Assembly (NCBI GenBank): GCA_027604505.1
Contig: JADIIX010000137.1
Coordinates: 1-60,901, forward strand
Length of the DNA: 60,901 nucleotides
Reading direction: 5' to 3'
Origin: Gonapodya sp. JEL0774
Lineage: Eukaryota; Monoblepharomycota; Monoblepharidomycetes; Monoblepharidales; Gonapodyaceae
The translations under genes were made by a program, and so were the position numbers. Positions within the stretch are counted from its first letter, which is position 1. Every line of letters starts with the position of its first letter. Below the pieces are notes generated by a model. The model saw nothing but the letters and a program-made list of their open reading frames with translations. It was not told the DNA's origin and searched no databases. Shown here piece after piece: positions 1-12,500 of the stretch.

Positions 1-1
1 C

Positions 2-2468
2 GTCTCCCGCCCACCCCCCTCATCCCCCCTACCACCCTTACCCCCCTTCTCTCCCTTCTCCCCTCATCCCTCTCTTTCCTTCTTCCGCCTCTTTTCTTCT
101 TCCTCATCCATCCTCAACCACAACCACAAAAAACTCACCGCCCACTCCTACCCAAACCTCAAACCCAACCCTAACTTCAAACCAATCGACGATCATGACA
201 TCTCCTACTTCAATTCTTTTCTCCAACCGCCACAGGTCATCACTGACCAGTCTCAAATACAACCGTACAACACCGACTGGATGAACAAGTACACCGGACA
301 GACGAAAGTCGTGTTAAGGCCAAAGACCACCGAGGAGGTACAAAAGATTGTACGTTACTGCAACCAGAACAGGATTGCCATTTGCCCGCAAGGAGGTGAG
401 TCCAAGGCCCGAGCGGAGTGAGGGCCGCGCGAGCGTCAGCGAGCGCCTCGCCCAAGCGTCAGCGACGGGCAGAGTCCGCCGGAGGCGATTGAACTTTGCG
501 GTCCATATGGGCCGATGAGGCCCATATGGACCAATTCACATCCGCCGGAGGCATTGGGGCTTCGCCCAAGCGCCAGCGACGGGCAGAGTCCGCGGGAGGC
601 GATTGAACTTTGCGGTCCATATGGGCCGATGGGCCGATGAGGCCCATATGGACCAATTCACATCCGCCGGAGGCGATTGATCCCCAGCAGTCCATTTGGG
701 CCTCACCGGCCCATAGGGACCAGTTTCACCCCCTATGGAGAGGTCCATATGGGCATATGTGGGTTTGACCAATTTCACCCCTATGAGTGGTCCATATGGG
801 CCTATGTGGGTTTGACCCATCTGAGAAGTTTCCCATTTTTTTACTTTCCATTTCCCACCCCCTCCTCTCTCCTCTCTCCTCTCTCAGGAAACACCGGCCT
901 CGTCGGCGGCAGCGTCCCCGTCTTCGACGAAGTCGTCCTCTCCCTCTCCCTCATGAACCGCGTCCGCTCCTTCGACACCGTCTCGGGCGCCCTTGTCGCC
1001 GAAGCCGGCCTCGTCCTCGAAACTGCCGACAACTACCTCGCTGAAAGGGGGTTCATTTTCCCTCTCGACCTCGGCGCAAAGGGGACTGCCACCATCGGGG
1101 GAAACGTGGCCACCAACGCAGGCGGGCTCAGGTTGTTGAGATACGGGAGTTTGCACGGGACTGTTCTTGGTGGGTCTTCTTGTCGAGCCTTCAGCGAGCC
1201 TGTCGAGCGTCAGCGAGATAGTCTATATATGGCCTCCGGTCATATAGACTCTTGGACCTCACCGTCATATAGACTGTTGGACCTTACGGTCATATGGACT
1301 CTTGGACCTTATGGTTTTACGCACCATTTCATTCTGGGTCTTGGAACACTTGGATTTCCTCTTCTTCACTCCAAGAAAGCGCACTCATACTCAACACTCA
1401 CCCTCTCTCTCCAGGCCTCGAAGCCGTCCTCCCCGACGGCACCCTCTTCTCCAACCTCTCCACCCTCCGCAAAGACAACACGGGCTACGACCTCAAACAA
1501 CTCTTCATCGGCTCCGAAGGCACATTGGGCGTCGTCACGGCCGTGTCCATACTGTGCCCCCGCCGACCGCAAGCAGTCAACGTGGCCGTCTTGGCACTCG
1601 ACAGCTTCGAAAAGGTGCAGGAGGCCTTTGCGAGAGCCAAGAGGGACTTGGGAGAGATTCTCTCCGCGTTTGAGTTTTGGGACGCGGAGGCGGCAGAGGT
1701 CGTGCATCGATACGTGGACCACGTCAAGAACCCCTTCATCTCCTCCGACGACCCGGCCCGCGCCCACGCTCCCCCCTTCTCCGTCCTCGTCGAAACCTCT
1801 GGCTCCGTCAAGGACCACGACGACGCCAAGCTGTCCCTCTTCCTCGAAGGCCTCATGGACGACGCCGTCGTCACGGACGGCGTGCTTGCCGACTCCGCGG
1901 CCCAAGCCCGCGCCCTGTGGGGGGTCCGCGAGAACATCACCGAGGCCCTGGGCCGGGCCGGCGCGGCGTACAAGTACGACGTGTCCACGCCCGTGCCCCG
2001 GCTGTACGACGTGGTGCTGGATGTGAGGGACAGGTTGGCTCGCATGGGGTTTGTGGATCAGGGGAGGGTCGCCAGGGTGGTGGGTTTTGGACACCTCGGG
2101 GATGGAAACTTGCACCTCAATGTGGGCGGGCCCGTGTACGATAAGGAGGTCGTGGAGGCTATAGAACCGTTTGTGTACGAGTGGTTGGAGAAGGTGCAGG
2201 GGTCCATATCGGCAGAACACGGTGCGTGGGGGGAATGGAAAGGGGGGTTGGGGGGGGGGCGCTGGGGGGAGTCGCGTGTTTTACTTTCATTCACACCCCT
2301 TCCCCCCAATCAGGCCTCGGCCTCCACAAAGCCCCCCACCTTCACTATTCCAAGCCCGCGCCCATGATACGCCTCATGCACCAGATCAAGGACCTTTTCG
2401 ACCCCAAAGGGATCATGAACCCGTACAAGTACTTGCCCGACAAGGTTGAGAAGGAGGGGAGGGAGTGA
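2..2468 (+). CDS. D2HGDH: D-2-hydroxyglutarate dehydrogenase (mitochondrial, FAD-linked), 5' partial
   Basis: FAD-dependent oxidation of D-2-hydroxyglutarate to 2-oxoglutarate, normally in mitochondria. Four exons read as 2-395, 888-1169, 1415-2221 and 2314-2468, with GT/AG borders that keep the frame. The first exon is open to the window edge, so the start codon lies upstream; its Ser/Pro/Phe-rich beginning could be part of a targeting peptide. Visible family signatures are PQGGNTG across the first splice, the FAD-binding stretch PLDLGAKG...[37 protein letters not shown], the active-site/metal motif [12 protein letters not shown], the splice-spanning SAEHG, and the C-terminal [10 protein letters not shown]. 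These match D2HGDH better than D-lactate dehydrogenases. Introns 1 and 2 (492 and 245 nt) are long for this window and filled with repeats. The gene converges on the RRM gene downstream. Confidence 0.93.
449..684. repeat. Tandem repeat with hairpins in D2HGDH intron 1
   Basis: Two direct copies of a unit of about 114-122 bp, starting near 449 and 563, lie inside intron 1. Each copy carries an inverted repeat with perfect 14-bp arms ggtccatatgggcc / ggcccatatggacc. In copy 1 the arms are 500-513 and 519-532 with a 5-nt loop. In copy 2 they are 614-627 and 641-654 with a 13-nt loop caused by a small internal duplication. Degenerate versions of the arm continue to about 815. Confidence 0.9.
1239..1313. 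repeat. Three 25-bp tandem repeats in D2HGDH intron 2
   Basis: Three consecutive 25-bp units (1239-1263, 1264-1288, 1289-1313) of the form gtcatatagactcttggacc plus five variable bases. They differ from one another at a few positions. They lie wholly in intron 2, just downstream of a copy of the 13-mer gagcgtcagcgag (1205-1217), which also occurs in intron 1 at 431-443. Confidence 0.9.
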
Positions 2469-3076
2469 GGGATGGGGCGAGGCGGGGGGGGGGAGGGGGG
2501 ACGGGGAGGCGGGGCGTGGGGAGAGGGAGGGGAGAAGTGGTTAGAGGGGGGGGGGGGGGTGGAAAAATGTACTTGCACATGGTGTTGAAATTGGAATAAT
2601 TTTGCAAAGTGGCTCTGGCGAAGGTGGACGTGGCGAATCGGGCTACTCATACCAGGACCGGCGCTCCGCTCATCGGTTCGGCCAGGCACGTGCACGTGGG
2701 TAAGTAGCTCCTACACCTGAAAAGGTGGGCAGACCCGGAACCAGATTTTTCGAAACGGGAATGTTTTTGTGATGTTAAAGGAGTCATTATTATTAGACAG
2801 AATGTTTCAAATTATTGTTGAAAGTTAAGTTCGTTCCCGAAAACCAGGTCACGACCTATCAATCCCATCCCACAGAAAGAACGAATAAGGCAACAGAAAT
2901 ACGTAGTTGGAATCGTCATAACCCTCGTCAAATGAAAATGAAATACCCAAATACCCCATCACAAGCTGCAAGTCCCGGATTTTTTAAGAGCGAGGTATTT
3001 TGTCGGTTCGTGGTCGTCGTCCGGCACGCCGTCCCCCCGCACCCACCCACTCGCACACGGCACACGCACGCCCTTT
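2469..3076. other. Convergent intergenic gap with no gene seen
   Basis: The gap lies between the 3' ends of D2HGDH (+) and the RRM gene (-). The first 95 bases are almost pure G with scattered A and T. The rest is AT-richer unique sequence that must hold the polyadenylation regions of both genes. No credible coding exon was seen. Confidence 0.6.
2474..2563. repeat. G-rich low-complexity tract
   Basis: Long guanine runs on the + strand, including ten G at 2484-2493 and fourteen G at 2546-2559, begin right after the D2HGDH stop codon. There are far more than four runs of at least four G, so a G-quadruplex is possible. A role in transcription termination between the convergent genes is inference only. 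Confidence 0.85.
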
Positions 3077-5966
3077 TCACTCCGCCCGAGGCTTCCACAC
3101 CTCGTTCAGCGCCTTGTACACCTTTAGACCTCCACGGACCAGCAGCGGGCCGTCGGAACTCGGCCTCGCGGGAGCGGGAGCGGCCGGCGTGGTCGACGCG
3201 GGGATCCCTCGCCTCTGCGTCCGATACCCATCCCCATCGCGGTGGACATCGGTGGGTCCTACCGTACCCGCACCACGACTAAGAGAGGAATCTGGTGTGT
3301 GAGGGGACGGTGACGCGAGCGAGAGCGGAACTCGGCCGGATCCAGCTCCAGGTCCGGTGGGTGGGACGTTCTCTTTGTCGTCGCCGTCGCTGTCGCCAGT
3401 GCGACGGTCTCCAGTTTTCTGGATTTTTTCTGTGCCCTCCTCCGGGGTTTCTTTCCCGACCACTGACCAAGAGCCCGCCTGTCCTGCCCCGACCCCGACC
3501 CCGACCCCGACCTCGGGCTTGGGCGGCAATCCCCCGACGACACCCTTCCACTTTCCCTTCCTGGGCGACTTGTGAGCCACCGAGGCCCTGATCATTCTCC
3601 CATCCACGCGCAGTCCGTCGAGCGCGGCAATGCACGAGAGGGCTGAGCTGGCGGTGGTGAAGGCGCAGAAGGCGTAATGCTGTTGTGAACAATGACAGAG
3701 AGAGAGAAAGAGAGATAGATCGGATGAGTCGGATGAGTCAGACGGGTGAGGCGTGGGAGCGAGCGAGGTGTCCGTCATGGATCGCGCACCTTGGACATGC
3801 CCGCTTCATCTCTCTGCAACCGAATGCTGACAATCGTACCGAATGATTTACAAAGTGCGAAAAGGTACTATTGCAAAAACGGGCAACATCCAACCGGAGG
3901 GAAATGCATTGTAAGAGATTGTTTGTATCGCATCGCCAGTTCAGACTAAAACCGGGGAGCGAACCTTCTCATCAGCACATTCAGGTAGATTCTTGAGCTA
4001 ATCGTAAATTTGAAATGATCGGTTAAGTACAAAGTTACGAAGAAAGCAATGTCGTCACTTGAAGCCGACATACCGTAGGCGATCGAAACCAACACCACTC
4101 ACGTATACATTCGTTCCATACTCGATGACTTCTCTTGCTTCTGCCCCCGACAAGCGTGGTGGACGGAGAGGGCGCGTCACTGGAACGGGCTCTGGTGCAC
4201 TGATTGGTTTCGGTTTCGCTGGAGATAGTGTACAATACGATCGCGTCTCAACAACGATTACGTGAATCCGAGTACCCTATGTCCTATCAAATGTACTCAC
4301 CGACGCTGACCCGGACTCGGTTCCCGTCCAGATCAACCCCGTCAAAGGAGCGGGCGGCGGCCGCCGCTGTTCTCGACAGTGTATAATATGAGTTCGAGCA
4401 GAGTTCGAAGAAAATATGAGAATCTCCGAATCGATCTGACAGCTCACGTGCCTCAGACCCCCCAACACCATCGGCACGCACCGTCGACAGCGTTTGCGAA
4501 CCCTGCTACAGCCCAACCAAGATGCTGCCCAACGTCACGACCCACAAAAATAGTGCGAACAGGGAGCAGCTGGGAGAAGAAATCTCGCAGCTTGGCCTGG
4601 GTTGGGTTTCCCATGAACGGACAGATGAGTCAAACGAATAAAGACACACCAGGTCACTAAAAGAGATCTCTTCGAGTGTTTTCTCTGCCACAAATCTTCA
4701 AATCCTTCTCTTCTCTCATTGCAACTTCCTCGCTTGTTAGACCATATTTACCTCACCAACGTCCTTTGGCACATTCCCTACAAACACCCTGTGCTCCCCT
4801 GCTTTTGAGGCGCACGACTCAAGAATTGCGGCACGGCGGAGATGCTCAGAGGCCGAAAGGGTTTCTGCAGTGTGCAAGGGAGGGAGGTGGAGTTCAGTCG
4901 TGGATCCGACCGACGGTGCGCTGGTGGTTGAAGGTTTCTGGTTTGGATGGTGTGACGGCGGTAACATTGACAGTGCTTCTGATTTGGCGCTCATGGTGGT
5001 GGAGAATGAGGCCGACATGTCTTGGAAGGACTCGTCGTCATGATCTGCATCAAAGTCCCCCGCAAGGGCACGGGCGATCTCCACCTCGGTGTCCACGATA
5101 GCTCTCTCCTTGTCTTTGAGTTTGATTTTGTCGCTGTCTCTGTGGATGGAGAATGGTGCAGCTGTCGGGACTCGGAATTGGTTTGTGCGTAAACTTGAAT
5201 CGAGGGAGACGAGCGAGTCGACCGTCTTGGAATTGATTGTCGGGTTCATAGTTTTGCCCTCGATATCTCTCCAGTGATTCTGTTCGTGCTCCTCATCATT
5301 CTCCACCCGCTCAACGACGGTCTGCGATTTTGGTCCCACTTGTCGTATTACAATCATGCCTTCACCCCTATCAGCTTCCTCATAGCTCGCGCCTTCAGTT
5401 TCACTGTCCTTCTCTCCGTCTTCTAACACGAGTATCAAAACTCTTGGGGCGGGCTTCAGCTCCGTCTCTACGATAACCAGATTCTCCTGACAATTCCTTT
5501 GGTATGGGGTGAGAGCGCTTTCAAGGGTGCACGCGTAGTGCTCTTTGAAAGTTTTCTTGGTGATGGGGGTCGCAGTGGGTGTCATAGGAGTGAGGAAAGC
5601 TGGAGGTGGAGTCTTGCGAGTTGGAGTCCACAGAACTTCTGGCTTCTCCGTACGGCTTGTTGGCCATTGGCGTGCAGGTTTGACCGTATCTTGATCATGG
5701 CGAGCGAAGATCGAGTCCAGGGAACGTGCAAAAGAGATTGTCGAAGCCGCATGTGAAGGTGAGCCATTTACCTCTTCGTGTGAGCCCGGGACAACAGAGG
5801 CAGCAGCGGAAGCAGATTCTGGCGAGGATAAAGCTGACGGTGGTGTAGAATCTCCTGACGACGGTAATGATACCGGGGGCGACGGTGGAAGTGCCGTGGT
5901 GGGTGGTCGCGTGGAATGACCGGTTGCGGGGACCAAGGCAGACACGGTAGACTGCTTGTCGTCCAT
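3077..5966 (-). CDS. Two-RRM RNA-binding protein
   Basis: The first exon starts at the ATG at 5964-5966 and is a long Ser/Thr/Pro-rich, apparently disordered N-terminal region of about 390 residues. It runs into RNP2-like VFVGNV near 4780 and ends at 4757. Short exons follow (about 4684-4650, then from 4596) carrying the rest of RRM1 (TIFVGRD; later FDGVDLDGNRVRVSV). A linker exon enters RRM2 at NVYVSGV (about 4100). RRM2 continues with KSFGTIVSIRLQRDEAGMSK (about 3845-3790) and YAFCAFTTASSALSCIAALDG (about 3700-3630). The C-terminus is low complexity with a (GV)n run from a ccccga repeat, ending WKPRAE at 3077. The family beyond the RRMs is not recognised; Pin4- or Rim4-type regulators are possible. 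Borders inside RRM1 are uncertain. Confidence 0.75.
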
Positions 5967-6529
5967 GCTCAGCCTCTTACTGTGGATTTAGTAGCGATTT
6001 GTGATTGAAATGTCGGGCTTGAAGTGTTTCCTGGGGGATTGAAATTGACAATGGATTGGAACTAGTCGGCCGATTCTCACGCCCAAAATGCACGCCCTCA
6101 CTTATTCGCGATTGTTCATACTCAAATTGAAGCTTACAGACACACATGGGCATATTGAAAGAAGAATCTGCTTCCTACATTTTTGTTTTCGCGTGAAAGG
6201 CGCATACATGCATCGTGAGTGACACTTCATGTAGTAAACCGAGGGTAGTCGGAGGTGAATCAATGGAAGTCATTAGACCTTTAAATGCGAATCGTGTTGT
6301 TTCGAGATTATTTGGAGGCCCAAGAGAGATACGCGTGTTGGTGGAATTCGGCAAAACTTCAGCACTCGGAAGACAGAACTACTCAGAGCTACCACGAAGC
6401 AAAACTAGATAAAATTTGCTTACATAAATTTGATACTGGGGCTGGAAGTTGGCGAGTGCTTGCCGGTTGCCTGATGAATACAAGCCGGCATGAAAATGAC
6501 TTCCCATTCTCACAGAATCACAAGGAGAC
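5967..6529. promoter_or_regulatory. Divergent promoter region between the RRM gene and LTN1
   Basis: About 560 bp separate two start codons facing away from each other. No conserved coding exon or repeat was seen, so the stretch presumably holds both promoters and 5' UTRs. No specific element could be assigned. Confidence 0.5.
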
Positions 6530-9500
6530 ATGGGGAAAAACAATCCGAAAGCATCTCGCCCAAAATCGAATGTCACTCCTGCGTCCTCATCGTGCGTTTC
6601 ATCTCCTCTCTTGCGTCGTGCTGGCAGCGGCCTCTTGAGTGATCCTTCTGAACTGGACTTTCCATCATACTCGCTGCATTCTTTCTCGTACTCATTGATG
6701 TATATCGTTACATTTTAAGTCGTGCTGCTGATGTCCTTGCGACCCAGTCTCTCTCCTCTGCGGCCCCTGGGAGCTTCGGATTCGCATTCGGATCTTCACC
6801 CTCTTCTCTCGGCTTTTCCAACAATGCACCAGAACTCGCAATTGAATCCCTCGTAGACGGCGATCTTAAGTTTATTCTACGTCGTCTCGTGAAGCGAGAT
6901 CCCCTCACTCGAGGAAAGGCAGCGGATGAACTCTCTCAATATCTCGCCCGCACAGAAACTCCCGAAGTCGTCCAAGCTCTGCTTCCTGTGTGGGCGGGGC
7001 TTTACCCGCGCCTTGCTGGAGATGCCGATCGCCGAGTCAGAGAGCTTGTTGGCGTGGCCCACTTGGAGGTTATCAGGAAGGCAGGGAGGGGTGTTGCCCC
7101 TTATCTGAGGGATTTGGCTGGCGCGTGGGTTGCGGCGACATTTGACCCCGCTAGGGAGGTAGCAAGAGTAGCACAAAATGCACTTCAGGTTCGTTCGTTT
7201 TGGCGTGGTCATGAAGTCTCGTAGTTATACAAATCCCTACCCTCCCAATGCCCTCCGACAGACAGCGTTCCCCTCCAAACGCCAGGATTTCCTCTTGTTT
7301 GTTCACGCTGACTTACTTGTTCATGCTCGACGTGCACTCATTGAGGACACACCGGAAAGTTTGAGTGAGTGTGCCAAGTAAGATCTTCAACACAATGGTT
7401 CTGGGGGATTGCCAGGCCATCTCGAGTTGTACACATTCTATAATCCATTCATATTCATCTTGGTGTACTGTTTCTGCATTTCCGGAAACTTTACAGGGAT
7501 TCACGGTACAGATTCACTTCTAACGCTGTCGTGTGCTTTTGCTGGTTTGTTTTCAGGTGATCCACGGTTTACTTCCAAGGAAGACATGGACTCTCGGTAC
7601 GCCAGAAATCTGACGGCTTCGTTGCAGACTTTGACGTCCCTCATCGGTGGGTATTCTCTCTCCGCACGCGATCGTGAGTGATGGCTCATGACCTCTTCTT
7701 CAGACACACTTCCTCTTGCAGAACGTACCAAGCACCAATCCATCTATGATGCGCTTTTTGATGAATCGAAGGTGTGGGCGATGGCGAACAACAGCGATGC
7801 CATGGTTAGGCGCGCAGCGTACACATTTGTGGTCACACTGTGCAGGAGGTGGGAGGGTGAGTTTGGGAAAGAATCCAGTACAAAGGACGAGAAGGGAGGA
7901 TCAAAGAGTCTGCTATTTCGAGTTTTTTGCTTCTTGAGGAGTCCTTTGTTGACAAACAATCACTGGGAGCACTCTAATGTTTCCTATTCATCTCTGTGTC
8001 ATGCTATCTCAGCGGCCCTTTCTTCTCGTCTGAAAATCGTGTGTACTGCGATTCCCTATCGCGTGTTTTCGGATAAGGATCCTTCATGTCACAGGGAAAT
8101 GTGGGAGGCGGTGCTGGTTCTCACACAAGGTATGTTTCATACTTTGATTTCTTGGAACGAAGAGAGCACAATTCAAGCTTTTGTGGCAAATGTGTTTCCA
8201 TTTTCTCAAGCCTTCCCTTCCGTATGGCTTCTCCCACCGAAACCCACGCTCCCAAAACTTCTCTCGTTTCTCAGGACCTCTGCATCCCTATCCCCTCAGT
8301 CCACTTACCCTTCCCTCCTTCCTCTATTATCGCTTCTCCCTCTTGGCTCAACCTCTTCGGTTGTGAGCGGCGCCGCTATGTTCGAGGAAGTCATTACCGC
8401 GGCATGGGAAGGTACTCGAACCGCCGACGCAGAGGCTGCGGTTGTGGGAGGCAATGCGGTGGCTGAATGTGTGGTGTGGGTGGCATTACATATAAGGTGA
8501 AATTGTCCCTGAAGAAGTTCGAATTGGTGTGCAGAGTTCTCACTTAGGATATCATGGTAAGCCGCTCCTCTGAGGCCGACGCTACGGAGTGCGTGAAGCG
8601 ATTTCTCGAGTCAAGGTTTGGGGCGATGGTGATGGCGGCTTTAGCCCAAGGCACAACAGGGGGCATTGGAAAAGCAAAGGGAGAGCAAGCTGCAGGATGT
8701 GTCGGAAAAGTGATGGAGTCGTTGTGGGCAAGCCAAGTAGAAGGTAAGACACCAACCATCTTGTGCTGCGACTGTTGTCCAAGGCTAGAGTGATTACACT
8801 GAGTCTTCGTGTAAACATATTTTTTGCGAAGCACCCGTACTCCACTTCCTGCTGGCAAAGGTCCAGGCTACTCTTTGCTATCACCTGCGTCTTCCGTCTG
8901 GATCCGATGCTCAGCCTTTTGGTGTACCACCAGAGGGATTGGTCTTTCCAGCCGCGTGCGCCAACGGCAAGGAATTACTTGCTGTCCTGGCAAAAGTTGC
9001 CGCAACCATAAAAGGGTCGGAACAAGGGAGGGAACATGCGGACGCGATAAAAGAAGTTGTCGCTGATTCGGTGGCAGCAATGGTTGAGGCTTTGAGTGGG
9101 GACGGTTTGTTTCATATGGTTTTGTTTGCGGAATCCGATTTGTGTGTGTTTGGTGCCAACGACGTTCCCTGATTTGATAGTCCATCTCTGTGACCCTCTC
9201 GCCTCTGCTCTTGCACAGCTTTGCTCAAATGCAGATGTGCGCCGCGTCCTTCCTCACCCCCGTATACGCTCGTCGATTGCCGTACTTGCTGTATCTACTC
9301 TACCAAACATTATTCCAACCGTTCCACAATCTGTTGCAGAAAGTGCACTTTCGGCGGTCTTGGATGTTTGGAACGTCACAAATATTGATTCACAAGATTG
9401 GCATGCTCTCATAAATGGGCTTATTCGGGTTGGGACAGAGTTCGAGAAGTCTGTGGGATTGTTGACGCTGGTGTTTAATTATGTGGGTTTTATAGTATTT

Positions 9501-12500
9501 TTCTTACTGCTGGATCTATTTCTCCACCTCTTTGTGTGTGCATTGTAGCTTCGTCACCGCCAATTACATTTTGATGTCCACAACGACAACCTGGATCAGT
9601 TCCTTCTCCGGGTTGTGGTCGAAGAGATTGGCAATCAGCGTTGGACCTCGCAAACGCATGTCGTAGAGCAGATGGAACATTTGATTGCAGCTGCTGTGGG
9701 ATCAAGTGGAGGTGAGGACATGACATTGCTGGCCTGGGATGTCCGTTTTGTTGTTGAGGAGGTAAAGTTTCTTAATTTCCAATGTTAGATCACCCCCTTG
9801 TTTCCATCGAACCCCTTAGGAAAATTTGTGATTGCATGGCCGGCGCTCTGGCAGCATGTACCTCCTCCCTCTTGAATGTCATCAATCCTCAAGACCACCT
9901 CGTGCATCTGCAAGCCATCCGCGCTGCAGTATCATTCACCAACATTGTCGACAAAATATGTCGAGAGCGAGACAATAAGAATGATAGAAGAGCATGGGGA
10001 GGAATTCCCGAGCTTGCAGGTCTCAGCATCATCACCGAGATATTCGAGCTTTCGCAGTTTGGCACTATGTACATTGAGGACTCACTCGTTCAAGTTCGAA
10101 TAGCTGATGTCGGAATGCTAGGCTCGAATGAACAAGCAACATTCGCTGTTGGTGAAAGTGGGACTCGGGAGCTTGACGTGTTCGAAGAACTTGTTGCAAA
10201 CTTGACTTCGAACTCAGCCGAAGTCTGGGACAGAGCAACAGGAGTGTTCAATCGAATAACCGAGCAGCAACAACCACTGGTGGAATGCCTTGTTTCTCGA
10301 TGGCACGCAAACGTTTTGGACCTGTCCCATATCGGAAGGTACGTTGAATCCACTTCCACAATTGGGGTTTACAGAGTCACAGATGTCTTGTTATAGCCCT
10401 GCACAGTTTGTTGACCAATTGAGGAGGATGAGAGAAATCCCTGCACTATCATCTGCTTTGAGAACCCACGTATTGTCAATTTCGGAATTTTCTGATGAAA
10501 CTTGGACAAACGCGTTGCAACCGCACTCTACTTCGCTCAAAATGCAGGAGCTTGCGATTGTCGATGATCCACTCGTGGTACCTGTAGAATACGCTGACAA
10601 TCAGAATGCCGAGTTCGTTTCAACCAGAAACACACATAAGCGGGACTTGCGGGGTCTCAGTAGCTATGGTCGATTGGGTGCGACCTTGGTTGGAATGCTC
10701 AGACTTTTTGGCACTGAAGATGTCTTTGCTACTGGTCGTAGATTGGACACATCCCCGGACAAAACGTCGACCGGCGTGAAGGACTTCATCCTCCTCCGGC
10801 TGACAGAGCTTCATCGCACAGTGGAAGACTGCAAGTTAGGGGTGGTGGATCCACTCTTTTCTCCTGAAGACCTGAAACAAGAGCCTGCACCACAAGACAA
10901 TCAGGGCCTAGGTAGATTTGGATGGAACAAGTTCATGGTGGACTTGTGTACAGTGATGTCTGAGGTATTAAATGCAGTGTGGATCGACTCAAACACCACT
11001 GATTTGAGGGAGTTCCTCCAAGCGCGCAGTTATCTCCAAGCATCTGGTGGTGAACAAGCCGTTCTGGCTCTGTATCGCAAAGCACTAAGTTCTGAGCCCG
11101 ACAGCAAGGGTTGGCATCAAAGATTGGTTGCGCGAGGTGCAGCAGACGCTCTAGTGTCGGTGTTTGAGCGTGCAACATTTGATTCGACAGAACGGGAGAA
11201 GTGGCAGCGAATGCTTCGGAACCGAAAGTTCGTCGACAACACACGTGAGCTTTGAGTGCTAGAAGTCATCTACGCCACCGAATAATTTTTTTGAATGGTC
11301 TTGTCCACGGCGCCTTAGCTTTTCTGGGACTTCTTATGATAAGTCACGCCTTGGCATCACCATCATTTGAAGACCCCGAAATGAAAAACGTCGTCGGCTT
11401 TTTTGTCGACGGAATTCTTAGCATTCCGACGTTGAGTACAAGCACAAACCGGAAAAGAGGTCAGCTTTGTAACTTGAAAACTTGCTTTGATTCAGAGTTT
11501 GGGTTCAGCCTTTTTTTTGCCTCGAACGACTGTTAGTTTTGGAAGGACTGGCAATCTTGAATAATTTGCGTGGGACTAGCCAAGCTTATGGGCAACGGCA
11601 ACTTCTTTTGCTGGTTCACCATATCCACCGCTCATGGATACCCGATGAACGCGTACCAACCGATCGTGAGACCCTTCCGGTTCACTTTCAATTGCTGAAG
11701 TGGCTCTCGCAATGCGCACTTCTGTTGGAGGATGTGTCTGAGGTATTTTGGAATTTGTCGGTGAAACTGTCTACGGCATGGCTTCAGGTATGAAGTGGTC
11801 GAATGTCTGATTGTCTGAACCACTTCTATAAAATTCACAAAATCAAAAGACAAACTTAGATGACACGCCTGCTCTCTTCGCAATGAAACATCGCTGTGTG
11901 CTTCTCACAACCGTGTTGCTGAAACGTCATTCCAGTGAGAGTTTGCTTTATGATTCTCAGAATGTTTATTCCACATTACTGTCGAATTTTGTTACCACTT
12001 GCGGTGTGTTGTTGTTAGTTTTTCTAATTATGGGCGCCATTGAAGATTTCACCATTTAGCTCGGACTTCGGGGACTTCTTGTCTCTCCGCTCCAGAAAAG
12101 CTGGCGGAAGATCAGCTGGCCGACTCTCTGATGGGCGTATCATCAGTGGTACTCAATCAATCGGGCTCCCTTGAGCACGTAAGTAATTGAAGCCAAGTCG
12201 TCCAATTGCGAATTGCTAACACTTTCCCAACTGCACCAGCTCGCTTTGTTGGTGCTATCGAAGAACCCAACTGTACAAAAGACCTCTACGATTCTTTTGC
12301 AGAGGCTTATTCGTGACTCAGTTCAGGTCAACTCTCTCAAGATCGAGATGCGTCAGAGTCGACAAAAGGCCAGCATTGAGTCCTCAGAAGGCCTACTTAG
12401 TGGTGGTAAGTACATTTAAAGGTCTATCTGGGAGATGAGAATAGTATCGAGGTGATCTTTGATCCCTTGTTGCTGTCAGAAATGGATGAAGACACTGATC

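Noticed and set aside
1366-2220. A 284-codon open frame on the minus strand
   Set aside because: It lies exactly antisense to the conserved third exon of D2HGDH. The GC-rich third codon positions there explain the open antisense frame, and no domain is visible.
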